This document shows positions 1-7,670 of a stretch of 30,642 nucleotides of DNA, one piece after another. The translations under genes were made by a program, and so were the position numbers. The DNA is from JBOHWJ01 sp050736615 (GTDB lineage Bacteria > Desulfobacterota > Binatia > Binatales > Binataceae): positions 1 through 30,642 of the forward strand of contig JBOHWL010000003.1 in the NCBI GenBank assembly GCA_050736615.1, given 5' to 3'. Numbering within the stretch: position 1 is the stretch's first letter; the number at the start of each line of letters is the position of its first letter. The notes under the pieces are model-generated. The model was not told the DNA's origin. It did not search any database and worked only from the letters and a program-made list of their open reading frames with translations.

Positions 1-128
1 TCGGAGCGCGGCCACATTGAAGCGCAACGATCAGAGGACGAATGAGATCACACACGGACGTTTTTCGATACCGGGAGGGAACCGCGACCCCGAACATCCG
101 GAGCGAATGACCCATCACTGAGCCAGCA

Positions 129-518
129 ATGGCGCGCGCAAGCCTCAAGAGTGTTGCGGACAAGCAGGTCCTTTACCTGACCACGATCGGACGTACGACG
201 GGTTTGCAGCGCGAGATCGAGATTTGGTTCGTGGCCTACAGCGAGCGTTTCTACCTGTTGGCCGAAACGGGTGAAGCCGCCGGGTGGGTCAAGAACGTCC
301 GACGCAAACCCAGGGTCACCGTCCGGATCCGAGGACGGCGAATCGACGCAACAGCGCGTATGCTCGACCGTCAAGCCGATCGCAAACTATGGGGCGAAGT
401 CGCTGCAATCGCCGATCACAAGTATGGATGGAGCGAGGGCCTGCCCGTGGAAATTACGCCGCTTCCCTCGCCCGACACAAATTCCGACCCCAGCATCAGG
501 CTTGGCGCCGGTCGCTGA
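129..518 (+). CDS. Deazaflavin (F420)-dependent nitroreductase-family protein
   Basis: The product is 129 residues. It looks like the small split-barrel family (DUF385/Ddn-like) that uses deazaflavin cofactor F420, or in some members flavin, to reduce diverse substrates in the cytoplasm. The N-terminal strand with YLTTIGRTTGL followed by REIEIWFV is the typical family signature. A second block, FYLLAETGEAAGWVKN, followed by PRVTVRIRGRRIDATAR, forms the next strands. The KYGWSEGLPVEITP ending is also family-like. Only one ATG fits the start, and the Shine-Dalgarno match is weak. A broken short-chain dehydrogenase gene begins 29 bases after the stop, so this may once have been an oxidoreductase operon. 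The family call is firm; cofactor choice and substrate are inferred from the family. Confidence 0.8.
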   Translation: MARASLKSVADKQVLYLTTIGRTTGLQREIEIWFVAYSERFYLLAETGEAAGWVKNVRRKPRVTVRIRGRRIDATARMLDRQADRKLWGEVAAIADHKYGWSEGLPVEITPLPSPDTNSDPSIRLGAGR

Positions 519-546
519 GTCGGCGTGATGACAACCAGGAGTTTGG

Positions 547-723
547 ATGATTATGAGTAACAATATTGAAGGAAAAGTCGTCGTTGTCACGTGCGCGAGC
601 AGCGGCTTGGGCAAGGCGGCCACCCGGCTGCTCTCGACGCGAGCGCGTTTTGCTTCCGGCACGGGCCCTGCGATGGCGCGCTCGCGTGCGCGCCCTGACC
701 GGTCACGGTTTTTTTTGCGATAG
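547..723 (+). pseudogene. Short-chain dehydrogenase N-terminal remnant
   Basis: Translation from the ATG at 547 gives MSNNIEGKVVVVTCASSGLG followed by KAATRLLS. This is the first strand and dinucleotide-binding loop of an SDR oxidoreductase; the usual TGxxxGxG reads TCASSGLG, so the first Gly is replaced by Cys. After about 30 residues similarity stops and the frame ends in TAG at 721-723. Intact SDRs are about 250 residues, so at most the first eighth remains. Directly downstream lies a remnant of another gene in the opposite orientation, so the break is probably a rearrangement or deletion rather than a point mutation. Confidence 0.65.
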
Positions 724-755
724 TCCGCGAGCCCGACGCTCTCGTCTTATCCGGG

Positions 756-905
756 TCAGACGGATGGCTGGCTGGCGTTGAGATTAGCCAGATACTGTCC
801 ACGATGGACCGTCCCCAGCACGCGGATCGTCATGAGGCCGTTGGGGTTGTTCTCCATCGAGAGCGGGTCGGCGGAGAGGAACACGAGGTCGGCGGCGAAG
901 CCACG
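756..905 (-). pseudogene. Amidohydrolase C-terminal remnant
   Basis: The minus strand reads FAADLVFLSADPLSMENN, then an IRVLGTVHRGQYLANLN ending and a stop at 756-758. This is the C-terminal strand pattern of metal-dependent amidohydrolases (YtcJ/imidazolonepropionase-like), where a GxxADLVLL...DPL segment precedes a final V-x-G-T strand. Upstream, beyond about position 905, the frame stays open but no longer resembles the family, and no catalytic barrel residues are present. Only about 45 of several hundred residues survive. It faces the SDR remnant tail to tail, so two unrelated gene ends have been brought together here. Confidence 0.6.
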
Positions 906-1003
906 CCAGACGCTTTTCACTTTTCCACCAACTTCGCGACACTACCCAATTTTCGCGGCCAAGCGAAAGTTACATTCTTCTGTTGTGTTTTTGGCATCTG
1001 CTT

Positions 1004-1423
1004 TTACCGGGATGCGCCTCGTGGGCACGGTGTTTCGGGGTTCTTGAAAGTAAAAGCGCGCGAGCGATCGGAGTTAAAGCAAGTGTTCGCCTTTGTCGTC
1101 CACCGTACTTCTATAGGGATTCCCTCAACCGAGTCGGGAATGTTCCATTCCACGTCATGAGTGATCTCATCCGCGTATACGATTATTCCCAGCTCGCCGT
1201 CGGAAAGTCGATCGATCATCACTGTCTGGAAATGAGGTATTCGCAATAGGTTTGGACGTTCCAAATTAATCGCATGAGCGATTTTGTTGAGCTCTTCACT
1301 AGAATTCGGCGCCCGTGCATGGGAAGCTGGGACCCGCACAGCTTCTGTCGTTTGCGCTGGCAGCCGAGGCGCCCAGCAGGTGAGTGTAAAGCCTACGGCC
1401 AAAAGTGGCGCAGTAAATCTCAC
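1004..1423 (-). CDS. Exported hypothetical protein with small beta-rich domain
   Basis: This is a 139-residue product with a clear signal peptide (residues 1-23, hydrophobic core LLAVGFTLTCW, likely cleavage after LPA). The mature part contains IPHFQTVMIDRLSDGELGII, then a run ending IPDSVEGIPIEVRWT. This pattern (a strand, a short acidic stretch, then 'iP...eGiPveV') resembles the small conserved segment found ahead of some bacterial trypsin-like proteases. No protease domain is present. The tail after about residue 115 is low in pattern and may be read-through of degraded sequence. A second open frame at 1529-1837 ends with a similar motif. The local base composition looks less GC-rich than elsewhere in the window. 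Function is unknown. Confidence 0.45.
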   Translation of the reverse strand: MRFTAPLLAVGFTLTCWAPRLPAQTTEAVRVPASHARAPNSSEELNKIAHAINLERPNLLRIPHFQTVMIDRLSDGELGIIVYADEITHDVEWNIPDSVEGIPIEVRWTTKANTCFNSDRSRAFTFKNPETPCPRGASR

Positions 1424-1528
1424 GACACCCGCATTATTAGGGAACTGTTCCTACGCCAACACTGAACTGTCCGATGAACTTCGCAATCATCGACCCGACG
1501 AAATTCGTTTGCAACATGGCAAAAACAT

Positions 1529-1837
1529 TTACCCCGGATGATAATATTGAATTTCATCGACTTCGACGGGAAATCCGCCCATCTCTGTGGGGAGCTTGTC
1601 TATAATATCTTGCGTTACGGTCGTCGCCACGCCGATTTGAATCACGACCGTCCCGTTTTTCACCAACGGGCCCATAGAGGAGACCGGGATTCCCTCGGCG
1701 GTCCATTGATCATATTCCGCTTGGCTCTCCGAGCTGTTCACTACGTTTCCTGCTTGTTCAAGCTGTTGTGCAATCGACCGGGACAGTCTATGAGAAGGGG
1801 TTTGGTTCTTGCGATAGCTGTCTGAGATGCAGTACAA
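1529..1837 (-). CDS. Hypothetical protein, motif shared with downstream neighbour
   Basis: This open frame has 102 codons. Its C-terminal half reads GTVVIQIGVATTVTQDIIDK followed by LPTEMGGFPVEVDEIQ, which parallels the neighbour's GELGIIVYADEITHDVEWN and IPDSVEGIPIEV. The two may be diverged copies of the same small domain. There is no signal peptide in this frame. A different frame just upstream (1741-1953) reads smoothly as AYGVNSSGEIIDSVASPIGS, so the real gene may start farther upstream and be broken by a frameshift near 1800-1840. It could be intact, frameshifted or a remnant. No function can be assigned. Confidence 0.3.
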   Translation of the reverse strand: MYCISDSYRKNQTPSHRLSRSIAQQLEQAGNVVNSSESQAEYDQWTAEGIPVSSMGPLVKNGTVVIQIGVATTVTQDIIDKLPTEMGGFPVEVDEIQYYHPG

Positions 1838-1966
1838 GCATTGCCACCTGCCATCGATACGCCGAAGTAGCTCAATACGCTTCCGATTGGCGACGCGACA
1901 GAGTCTATAATTTCGCCGCTGCTGTTAACTCCATAGGCAAAATATAGACCCACGTTGTGCGCAATC

Positions 1967-1979
1967 GGTGACAGTCACC
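1967..1979. promoter_or_regulatory. Short perfect palindrome GGTGACaGTCACC
   Basis: Six-base arms surround a single central base. It lies in a 230-base stretch (1838-2066) with no convincing gene, upstream of the hypothetical genes on the minus strand. It has the shape of a dimeric operator, but it is a single copy and could be chance. Confidence 0.2.
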
Positions 1980-2066
1980 ACTAGCTAACCTGAGTCGCCC
2001 GGCCCACTTTCGGGACTAAAATTAATAATGGGTTGGTTCGTATACTTATAGCAATACGGCGAAGGG

Positions 2067-2496
2067 CTCGGTTTCTGCGTCATTCGGCGGGATCGTGCTC
2101 AACGTCCGATGGGATCAATTGCAGCCTGACGGCCCCCACCGCGATCGCTCGCGGCAATCCAATCGACCAGGACCTGGCAGCGGTCCGTTCTTGTAACCGC
2201 GAGCACCCCGGCGCGCCATTATGGGTGAAACTGCGAGTATGGGGCGGCTTCGATGCCCCCATCTGGGCGCAAAGTATTGGCGGCGCACCGATTGTAATCA
2301 CCGATAGCAGCATGGCATGAGCGGAACCGTCGGACGGTGGTGGGGAGCGTTTATATCCAGGCGTGGCGCAAGCTGCAGGCGAGGCTGGCGCGATCGCGAC
2401 CCAAAGTCCGCCGGCCGCCTCGCCCTGCCCGCCGCCTCCACCTGGATACCCGGGTTCATGTGACGGTTCGACGGTATTGACGCCAACGGGACCGTG
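2067..2496 (+). pseudogene. Degraded second copy of the lipoprotein gene at 9447-10661
   Basis: Three reading frames in succession match the intact lipoprotein downstream. First, FGGIVLNVRWDQLQPDGP matches FNGIVINLTWAQLQPDGP. After a frame change, DQDLAAVRSCNREHPGAPL and VKLRVWGGFDAP match NQALAAVVAYNQQNPGAQL and VKLRVWAGLVAP. Then GTVGRWW and, after another shift, a YIQAWRKLQARLA-like run match GTVGQWW and YIQAWRALQRRLA. The final part, TQSPPAASPCP, resembles the intact C-terminus TQPAPSPCP, so about 200 residues in the middle are missing. The signal peptide and lipobox are also absent. This is a duplicated gene inactivated by frameshifts and a large internal deletion. Confidence 0.75.
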
Positions 2497-2634
2497 ATCT
2501 GCGCGCAGGTGGATCAGCGCCGCGAGAAAAGCGCACCCTGGCATGTGAATCCCAACGCAATCTCAGACGGCGGTGACACGCTCGCGATGGTACATGACTG
2601 TCGAAAAACGGCACCCGAGGCGGTACGCGGAATA

Positions 2635-3090
2635 TCAGCCGCTTTTGTCGCGGCGACGCTGCTCGTATTCGTTTGCCAACGACCATGCCGAATACCCGGA
2701 AATGAATTGGATGAGAACGCCGTGGCTGCTGCGCGGCGAAATGAAAGACTCGTAGCGCGCGGGCGTGTCGGTGTCATCGATCATCTCAACGCCGCACTCC
2801 TTCAGCCGCTCCGTTTCCCATTTCGCGCCAGGCAGATTGAAAGTCACGTGATGCAAGCCCTCGCCGCGTTTGTTGAGAAATGCCTGCAGGAACGAAGCGG
2901 GGCCAAGCGGTTCCAGCAGTTCGATTGAGAGGCGATAAAGCTCGATCTTGCAGAGCCGATAGCCTTTCTCAGGCTGTTCCAGTTCATACATGAAGCGACC
3001 GCCCAGCACGCCCTCGTAGAATTTGCGAGCTTCCTTTAAGTTCCTTACGACAACGGCAATGTGATCGAGAATCCCGACGCCCGATTCCAT
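2635..3090 (-). CDS. VOC-family (glyoxalase/methylmalonyl-CoA epimerase-like) protein
   Basis: This 151-residue protein has two beta-alpha-beta-beta-beta modules. LDHIAVVVRNLKEARKFYEG (His10, first metal ligand) and IELLEPLG (Glu57/60 region) make up the first; GLHHVTFNLPG (His80/81) and SHGVLIQFIS make up the second. The layout is that of methylmalonyl-CoA epimerase and related vicinal-oxygen-chelate enzymes, which bind one divalent metal. The fourth ligand, normally Glu in GVLIEL, is Gln128 here. A GGAAAG sequence precedes the ATG. The last 18 residues are charged and may be extra. It is transcribed divergently from the MFS transporter. The substrate is unknown; epimerase activity is only one possibility. 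Confidence 0.8.
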   Translation of the reverse strand: MESGVGILDHIAVVVRNLKEARKFYEGVLGGRFMYELEQPEKGYRLCKIELYRLSIELLEPLGPASFLQAFLNKRGEGLHHVTFNLPGAKWETERLKECGVEMIDDTDTPARYESFISPRSSHGVLIQFISGYSAWSLANEYEQRRRDKSG

Positions 3091-3255
3091 ATCTTTTCTT
3101 TCCTCGTATGTTTTCTTTCCTTGCGGATTTCGTTCCTTATAACCCCCGATATCACGTTTGTGAAAATTGGATCGATCGCGATATGAGCATCATCGATACG
3201 AATCGGATCAAAATGCTCTGTCACAGACGTGGCGCGGCGGGGTTGGAACTATCTT

Positions 3256-4440
3256 ATGGCAGCACTACTTCGGAGCAAGGGCCCCGACTCGCCGCGCGCC
3301 TGGCTCATGGTCGGCGCCGCATTTCTCGCCTCCTTTGTGGTGTTCGGCATCAGCTACAGCTTCGGCGTCTTCTTTAAACCCATGGCCGCGGAACTTCACG
3401 CGAGCCGCACCGCGACCTCGGCCTTGTTCTCAATCACCAGTTTCGCCAGTTACATGCTTGCCTCCGTCACCGGACGCTTAAGCGATCGCTTCGGACCCCG
3501 GCTTGTCGTGGGAGTGGGCGCACTCACGATGGGCGTGGGTTTGGTGTTGACCGCGTTCATTCAGCACATGTGGGTTGGCTATCTGACCTATGGAGCCGGT
3601 GTGGGGATAGGCGCCGCCTGCGCCTACGTGCCGACATTGGCGCTCGTCGGCGGCTGGTTTGCCAGACGGCGCAACACCGCGCTTGGCCTCGCCGCCGCGG
3701 GCACCGGATGCGGCACGGTGGTAGTGCCGCCGCTGGCGGCCGCGCTGATCGGCCGTTATGGCTGGCGCATGACCTACGTATGTTTCGGTGCCGGCGCTGC
3801 GCTTCTGCTGAGCGCTTGTGCGATTGTGACCGACCGTCCGGCGCTCGCGCCAGCGCCAGTGGTCAAGCGATCATTGCGGCGCGTGGTGTTTTCCACCGAA
3901 TACGCACTGCTGTATGCCTCGTGGCTGCTCGCGAGCACCGCGCTGCTGGTGCCGTTTGTTTTTCTGCCGTCGTTCGCCCGTGACCACGGCGCGAGCCCAG
4001 TCGCAGCGGCATTATTGCTATCGTTGATAGGCGGCGTGAGCGTGGTCAGCCGCCTCGGCGTTGGCATCCTCGGCGACCGCGTGGAAGTGCTCAGCCTGTT
4101 CAAGGCAACCGTGTTCGTGATGGCCGTCAGCTATGTGATCTGGTTTGTATTTCCGTCCTACGAATTGCTGATTCTCTTCACGGTCGTGCTCGGGCTGGGC
4201 TATGGCGCGCGTATTTCGTTGTTACCCGGCGTGCTGATCGAATTCTTTGGCGTGGAGGATTTGGGAAGCACACTCGGAGCGTTTTTCACTTCTTCGGGTG
4301 TTTCGGCCATCCTCGGACCGCTGCTTGCCGCATTCGTGGTGGATTCCACCGGTAGCTATCGATGGGGCATCGCGTTCGCGCTGGGGATGGGCCTGCTCGG
4401 ATTCGCGGCAATCGCGCCCTTGCGCGCACGGAGCGGGTAA
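3256..4440 (+). CDS. MFS transporter, monocarboxylate/oxalate-formate-like
   Basis: This is a twelve-helix major facilitator superfamily permease of the inner membrane. Helix 1 (AWLMVGAAFLASFVVFGISY) is followed by FGVFFKPMAAEL, a pattern typical of the MCT/oxalate-formate antiporter branch. The loop 2-3 motif is GRLSDRFGPRLVV. The mid-protein GLAAAGTGCGTVVVPPLAAA run with YGWR is also typical of that branch, and GILGDRVEVLSLFK is the second-half counterpart. The ATG at 3256 is preferred; a GTG at 3229 would add nine residues. It lies divergent to the VOC gene and convergent with the phosphorylase-like gene. The likely cargo is a small carboxylate, but this is inferred from the branch only. 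Confidence 0.85.
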   Translation: MAALLRSKGPDSPRAWLMVGAAFLASFVVFGISYSFGVFFKPMAAELHASRTATSALFSITSFASYMLASVTGRLSDRFGPRLVVGVGALTMGVGLVLTAFIQHMWVGYLTYGAGVGIGAACAYVPTLALVGGWFARRRNTALGLAAAGTGCGTVVVPPLAAALIGRYGWRMTYVCFGAGAALLLSACAIVTDRPALAPAPVVKRSLRRVVFSTEYALLYASWLLASTALLVPFVFLPSFARDHGASPVAAALLLSLIGGVSVVSRLGVGILGDRVEVLSLFKATVFVMAVSYVIWFVFPSYELLILFTVVLGLGYGARISLLPGVLIEFFGVEDLGSTLGAFFTSSGVSAILGPLLAAFVVDSTGSYRWGIAFALGMGLLGFAAIAPLRARSG

Positions 4441-4639
4441 AAACCGCCTCACCGTCCAGATGATTTTATTCCCTCACTATGCTGAACCTTCCTGAAATCG
4501 GGCCTATCGATTCCAATTGCGCATCGGCGCAAAAGTGCGCATAAAAATTGTCGGCGGCGCTGGACACTTCTGGCGCATTTCCAAGCCGCACAAGTGCGAT
4601 TCAATCTGCCCAACGACGGCGAAGATTCATGTCCAGCTT

Positions 4640-5452
4640 TCAGAGCCGCAGGCAAGCCTCGGCGGCCAGATGAAAAACGCGTTCGCGCGCCGCGTGACGA
4701 TTCCATCCTCGTGGCGCCCATTGCTTGCCTGCCAGGCTGTCCCCGGCGTACAGAATCTCGGCACATTCGACTCGGCGAAAGCGCGCCACCGCGAAGAACG
4801 CCGCCGCCTCCATCTCGACCACGATACATCCTTCGCGCCGGCGCCGAAGCATCCGCCGGCGGGTTTCGCGATAGACACCGTCGGTGCTCCAGGTCTTGCC
4901 CCGAAGATAGTCGTGGTGGTTTTCATCCAGCACTTTCACCAGCGCCGCGAGCGCATCCGGCGTAGGCGCGACCTCCCGGCCAGGCCTGAGATAGTGATAT
5001 GAGGTTCCCTCATCGCGAATTGCGGCTTGTGGAATTACGATTTGGCCTACCGCAATAGAGTCGTAGAGGACACCGGCGCCGCCGCAAGCGATGAACTTGC
5101 GGCATCCAAGCGCCACCATATGTTCGAGTCGTGCCGCCGCGATCGCGCCGCCAACACCGGGATGAACCACTGCGAGCCGCGCGCCGCCGTAGCTGAACTC
5201 GTAAACCGGGATTTCACCCGTCTCACTCCTGATAGTGTGGACGAGCCGTGCCCCCTCGCCGCGCGCCATCAAGGCGATTACCTCCGGAAAGAAGCAAAGC
5301 ACGCAATGTGCCGCGATATCGATAGGCCTGATGACGCGCGAGGGTTCGATAATTGCCAAACGCGCGGGGTCGTACTCCAGTAGCGGCACGTCCGTCGAGC
5401 AGTTCCGGCCGTCTCTGTCCGCTAGGACTTTCGAAGCAGGCTTTTGCCGCAT
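4640..5452 (-). CDS. Nucleoside phosphorylase-like (PNP/UDP family) protein
   Basis: This 270-residue protein has the purine-nucleoside/uridine phosphorylase fold. HPGVGGAIAAARLEHMVALG (near 98-117) is the phosphate-loop and first core helix. IACGGAGVL (121-129) is the central strand. STDGVYRET (189-197) is a substrate-contact loop. VVEMEAAAFFAVA (211-223) holds the Glu213-Met214-Glu215 ribose-binding motif. AGDSLAG around Asp238 is the base-binding loop. These enzymes cleave nucleosides with phosphate in the cytoplasm. The residues fit the uridine phosphorylase side better than the purine side, but the base is not certain. It lies convergent with the MFS gene, and a MITE-like repeat sits 50 bases upstream of its start. 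Confidence 0.8.
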   Translation of the reverse strand: MRQKPASKVLADRDGRNCSTDVPLLEYDPARLAIIEPSRVIRPIDIAAHCVLCFFPEVIALMARGEGARLVHTIRSETGEIPVYEFSYGGARLAVVHPGVGGAIAAARLEHMVALGCRKFIACGGAGVLYDSIAVGQIVIPQAAIRDEGTSYHYLRPGREVAPTPDALAALVKVLDENHHDYLRGKTWSTDGVYRETRRRMLRRRREGCIVVEMEAAAFFAVARFRRVECAEILYAGDSLAGKQWAPRGWNRHAARERVFHLAAEACLRL

Positions 5453-5502
5453 CGCCGTCTGACTAAAGTGATCGCTTATCGGCGCACCGCCGATCGATGT
5501 TT

Positions 5503-5660
5503 CTAGCAGGCTGTTGATAAATCACAGCCTGCTCCCCCTCTCTTTCTCCCCCGCAAAAGAGCGGGAGAGAAGCTTGAGTAAAGCAGCCATCTTTTACGCA
5601 GGGCGTCGAGGGCACTGGGTGCAACTTGCGCTAAGAACGCCTTTTTCAACACCCTGCTAG
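5503..5660 (+). mobile_element. MITE-like element, family 1 copy A
   Basis: The 158-bp element begins CTAGCAGGCTGTTGATAAAT and ends with the complement of CTAGCAGGGTGTTGAAAAAG, so the two termini form an imperfect 20-bp inverted repeat (17 of 20 match). The left end is itself a hairpin (AGCAGGCTGT / ACAGCCTGCT, 10-bp arms), and a pyrimidine-rich/purine-rich stem follows around 5540-5575. It has no coding capacity. CTAG lies at both ends and may be a target-site duplication. The right CTAG overlaps the stop codon of the DUF1329 gene. Other copies are at 15142-15296 and 24780-24935. Confidence 0.8.
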
Positions 5661-6994
5661 CGCATGATTTCGTTGAGGCCGCCCGGCGTTGAATACTTAG
5701 CGATATCATTAAATTCCTTGGGCGCTTGGCCATCCAAATAGAATGGCTGGCCATTGGCGGGCGTAATGAAATAGGTGGCGTGTTTATTTTGGATGTCCCA
5801 CATGCCTTCGAATTGCGAGCCGCACGAATTAACCGGGCCGATCCCGGGAGCATCGAGCGTATGGGTGAAGACCGCCAGGATTTTCCATAAGCGCATGTTG
5901 GAGTCGTAGAGTTCTTCCCACAACGGCGCATTGAATTGCTGGTCGATATACATGATGCGTTTCCCATAGCAGTAGCCGCTGGCCATCGAGGGAATTTTGC
6001 GTACGTCGATCACATCGACATTGCGAAGCTGCCAGGTGCCCCATGACGGCTTGGGCCATCCCAACGGCATATCAAAACCATCCGGAAACGGGGTTGTGGG
6101 CATCTCATAATCAGTCAGTGCCAATATCCTGCGTTGACCGAGATAAGCCGCGCGGAACTGCCCGATGACGCCGTTGAAGCCAAACCGATAGTCGTCGGAA
6201 GTCACGTCGGTGCCGCCCTGCGCGCTACAGCGTGCTCGCGCGGATACCGGCTGGTAGCGACGTAACTCGGGAAGAAACACGTAATCGTCCTGATCCCTGG
6301 CAACATCGTCATAAGAGATGGAAAGATGGGCGGTATATTTCTTGTTTTCGGGCGCCACCGTCATCACCCACTCCGTGAAGTATTTACCATCCGCGCCCGG
6401 GAAGCTGGCGGAAATGCCCGGATCGGTGTTGTCACTTAGCTGATGATAGACAACTTCATCGGCGCTGCACTCTATATTGCCGAAGTGGTCTTGAAGACAT
6501 CCCTCGGCATCGGTGTCAACAAACAAATGCGGCAGATACCGAAACCACAGATTAGCTAAAATTTCCCAGCCCTTGTCCGGCCCGGACGGATTCGGAAAGG
6601 GGCGCCCGCCTTGATAGCCGGCCAGGCGGGTTTTGCCGTCCGGCTCATGTATCACCCTCACCTGCGCGGCATACTTTTCGGTCGCTTCCTGGTAGCCTTT
6701 GGGCAGCGGATGCATGATGGTCGGACCGATTTTCATCTCAACATCGGCGGGCATTTTCCAAAAATATTTGCCTTCGAACAAGGCGATCATGCCGTCGGGC
6801 ATAAACTGCCTGTAGCGCCGCCAGTTCTGCATTGTGATCACGGTCCCGATGGGAACCGTAGCTGACGTGTGATTTCCGGCAGCCTGTGATGGCAATGGAC
6901 CCGCGGCCGGCGAGGCCGCACAAACGACATTTCCACTCATCGATACGACCAAAAGAACGACAAACAACAATCCAGCCGCGACTACCGTTTTCAT
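5657..6994 (-). CDS. DUF1329 exported protein
   Basis: This 445-residue protein has a signal peptide (hydrophobic core AAGLLFVVLLVVSM, likely cleavage after VCA near residue 26). The mature part has DUF1329 features: GTVITMQNWRRYRQFMPDGM near the start, then VFLPELRRYQPVSA, then DVIDVRKIPSMASGYCYGKR and a MYIDQQFNAPLWEELYDSN strand set near the C-terminus. Family members are periplasmic or outer-membrane proteins with a LolA/LolB-like barrel fold. They are often encoded beside DUF1302 proteins and RND-type hydrophobe exporters, but none of these is adjacent here. A GAGGG-containing ribosome site precedes the ATG. The TAG stop lies inside the terminal CTAG of a MITE-like repeat. A role in handling a hydrophobic compound is likely but not demonstrated. 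Confidence 0.85.
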   Translation of the reverse strand: MKTVVAAGLLFVVLLVVSMSGNVVCAASPAAGPLPSQAAGNHTSATVPIGTVITMQNWRRYRQFMPDGMIALFEGKYFWKMPADVEMKIGPTIMHPLPKGYQEATEKYAAQVRVIHEPDGKTRLAGYQGGRPFPNPSGPDKGWEILANLWFRYLPHLFVDTDAEGCLQDHFGNIECSADEVVYHQLSDNTDPGISASFPGADGKYFTEWVMTVAPENKKYTAHLSISYDDVARDQDDYVFLPELRRYQPVSARARCSAQGGTDVTSDDYRFGFNGVIGQFRAAYLGQRRILALTDYEMPTTPFPDGFDMPLGWPKPSWGTWQLRNVDVIDVRKIPSMASGYCYGKRIMYIDQQFNAPLWEELYDSNMRLWKILAVFTHTLDAPGIGPVNSCGSQFEGMWDIQNKHATYFITPANGQPFYLDGQAPKEFNDIAKYSTPGGLNEIMR

Positions 6995-7238
6995 TCCCAG
7001 CCCTCGTTTAGTGTCGTTTGCTTACAACCCCCCAATCCGGCGAGATGTGAAAACGACCATCCCGAGGTGCGTCTGATTCTGTCGATGGCTCGTCGAAGTT
7101 CGTCTCCGACATACTGGGAAGAACCGCGGTCGAGGGTCTCCCGCAGGAAGACGCGGGACAAAGCTCTCCCACTGAGTCAGAGTGAAAATCGTTCAATCAA
7201 CAAGAAACGCTATGGCGAACACGTCGGACGGCGATGGT

Positions 7239-7596
7239 TTAGCATGGTGTCGACGCGGCTTTTCGAATCGCAAAATGAAATTGAGCTGGAGTAAGCGCCT
7301 TTTCGACCCGGCGTCCGACGCAAGAATCGACGTGGACGGCACCCTGGCAGTTCGTCAGTCCCGCCGACAAGCCGGTTTCGACGTTGCAGTCGCAGGAAAC
7401 ATCTTGATCGTCACCCGGTATCGGCGAGCAAACCGCAGTCGTGCACAGAGCGATAGGTACTTGCGCACACGACGAAATTGGGCGGCGTTTGACTTGATGA
7501 ACCGCCGCTATCAGATCCGCACCCGCAGATGACTCCAAGCATCAGTACCGCCACGATCGGCGACGCCGGATAGCCGAGCCTTGCCGAAAACCTCAT
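7239..7596 (-). pseudogene. Frameshifted Cys-rich lipoprotein, paralogue of 8729-9277
   Basis: From the ATG at 7594-7596 the frame gives a signal segment (SPIVAVLMLGVICGCGS, lipobox-like CGC), a Gly/Ser linker and PPNFVVCAS, then leaves the family pattern and stops. One extra base at about 7458 restores the pattern in another frame: PIALCTTAVCSPIPGDDQDV then SCDCNVETGLSAGLTNC. Joined, the cysteines are spaced C-x6-C-x4-C-x11-C-x-C-x12-C, identical to repeat 1 of the intact neighbour. The second repeat is missing, and the sequence after residue ~80 is unlike the family. It is a young frameshift or an assembly error in a one-repeat version of the gene. Confidence 0.7.
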
Positions 7597-7670
7597 ACGA
7601 TCCACGGGAAGCGGGGACAGTGGCTTTGGTAACGAGGCCTGCATCGATTCTCCTGCAATGCCACGGAAGC

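Noticed and set aside
804..1160. Plus-strand open frame of 118 codons
   Set aside because: Its first part is the complement of the amidohydrolase remnant, and the rest overlaps the exported hypothetical gene.
2473..2600. Coding-like stretch reading FDGIDANGTVICAQVD on the plus strand
   Set aside because: It resembles the 'GFDANGxVxC' phrase of some secreted proteins, but is only about 15 residues long and runs into the antisense of the VOC gene. It is too short to call.
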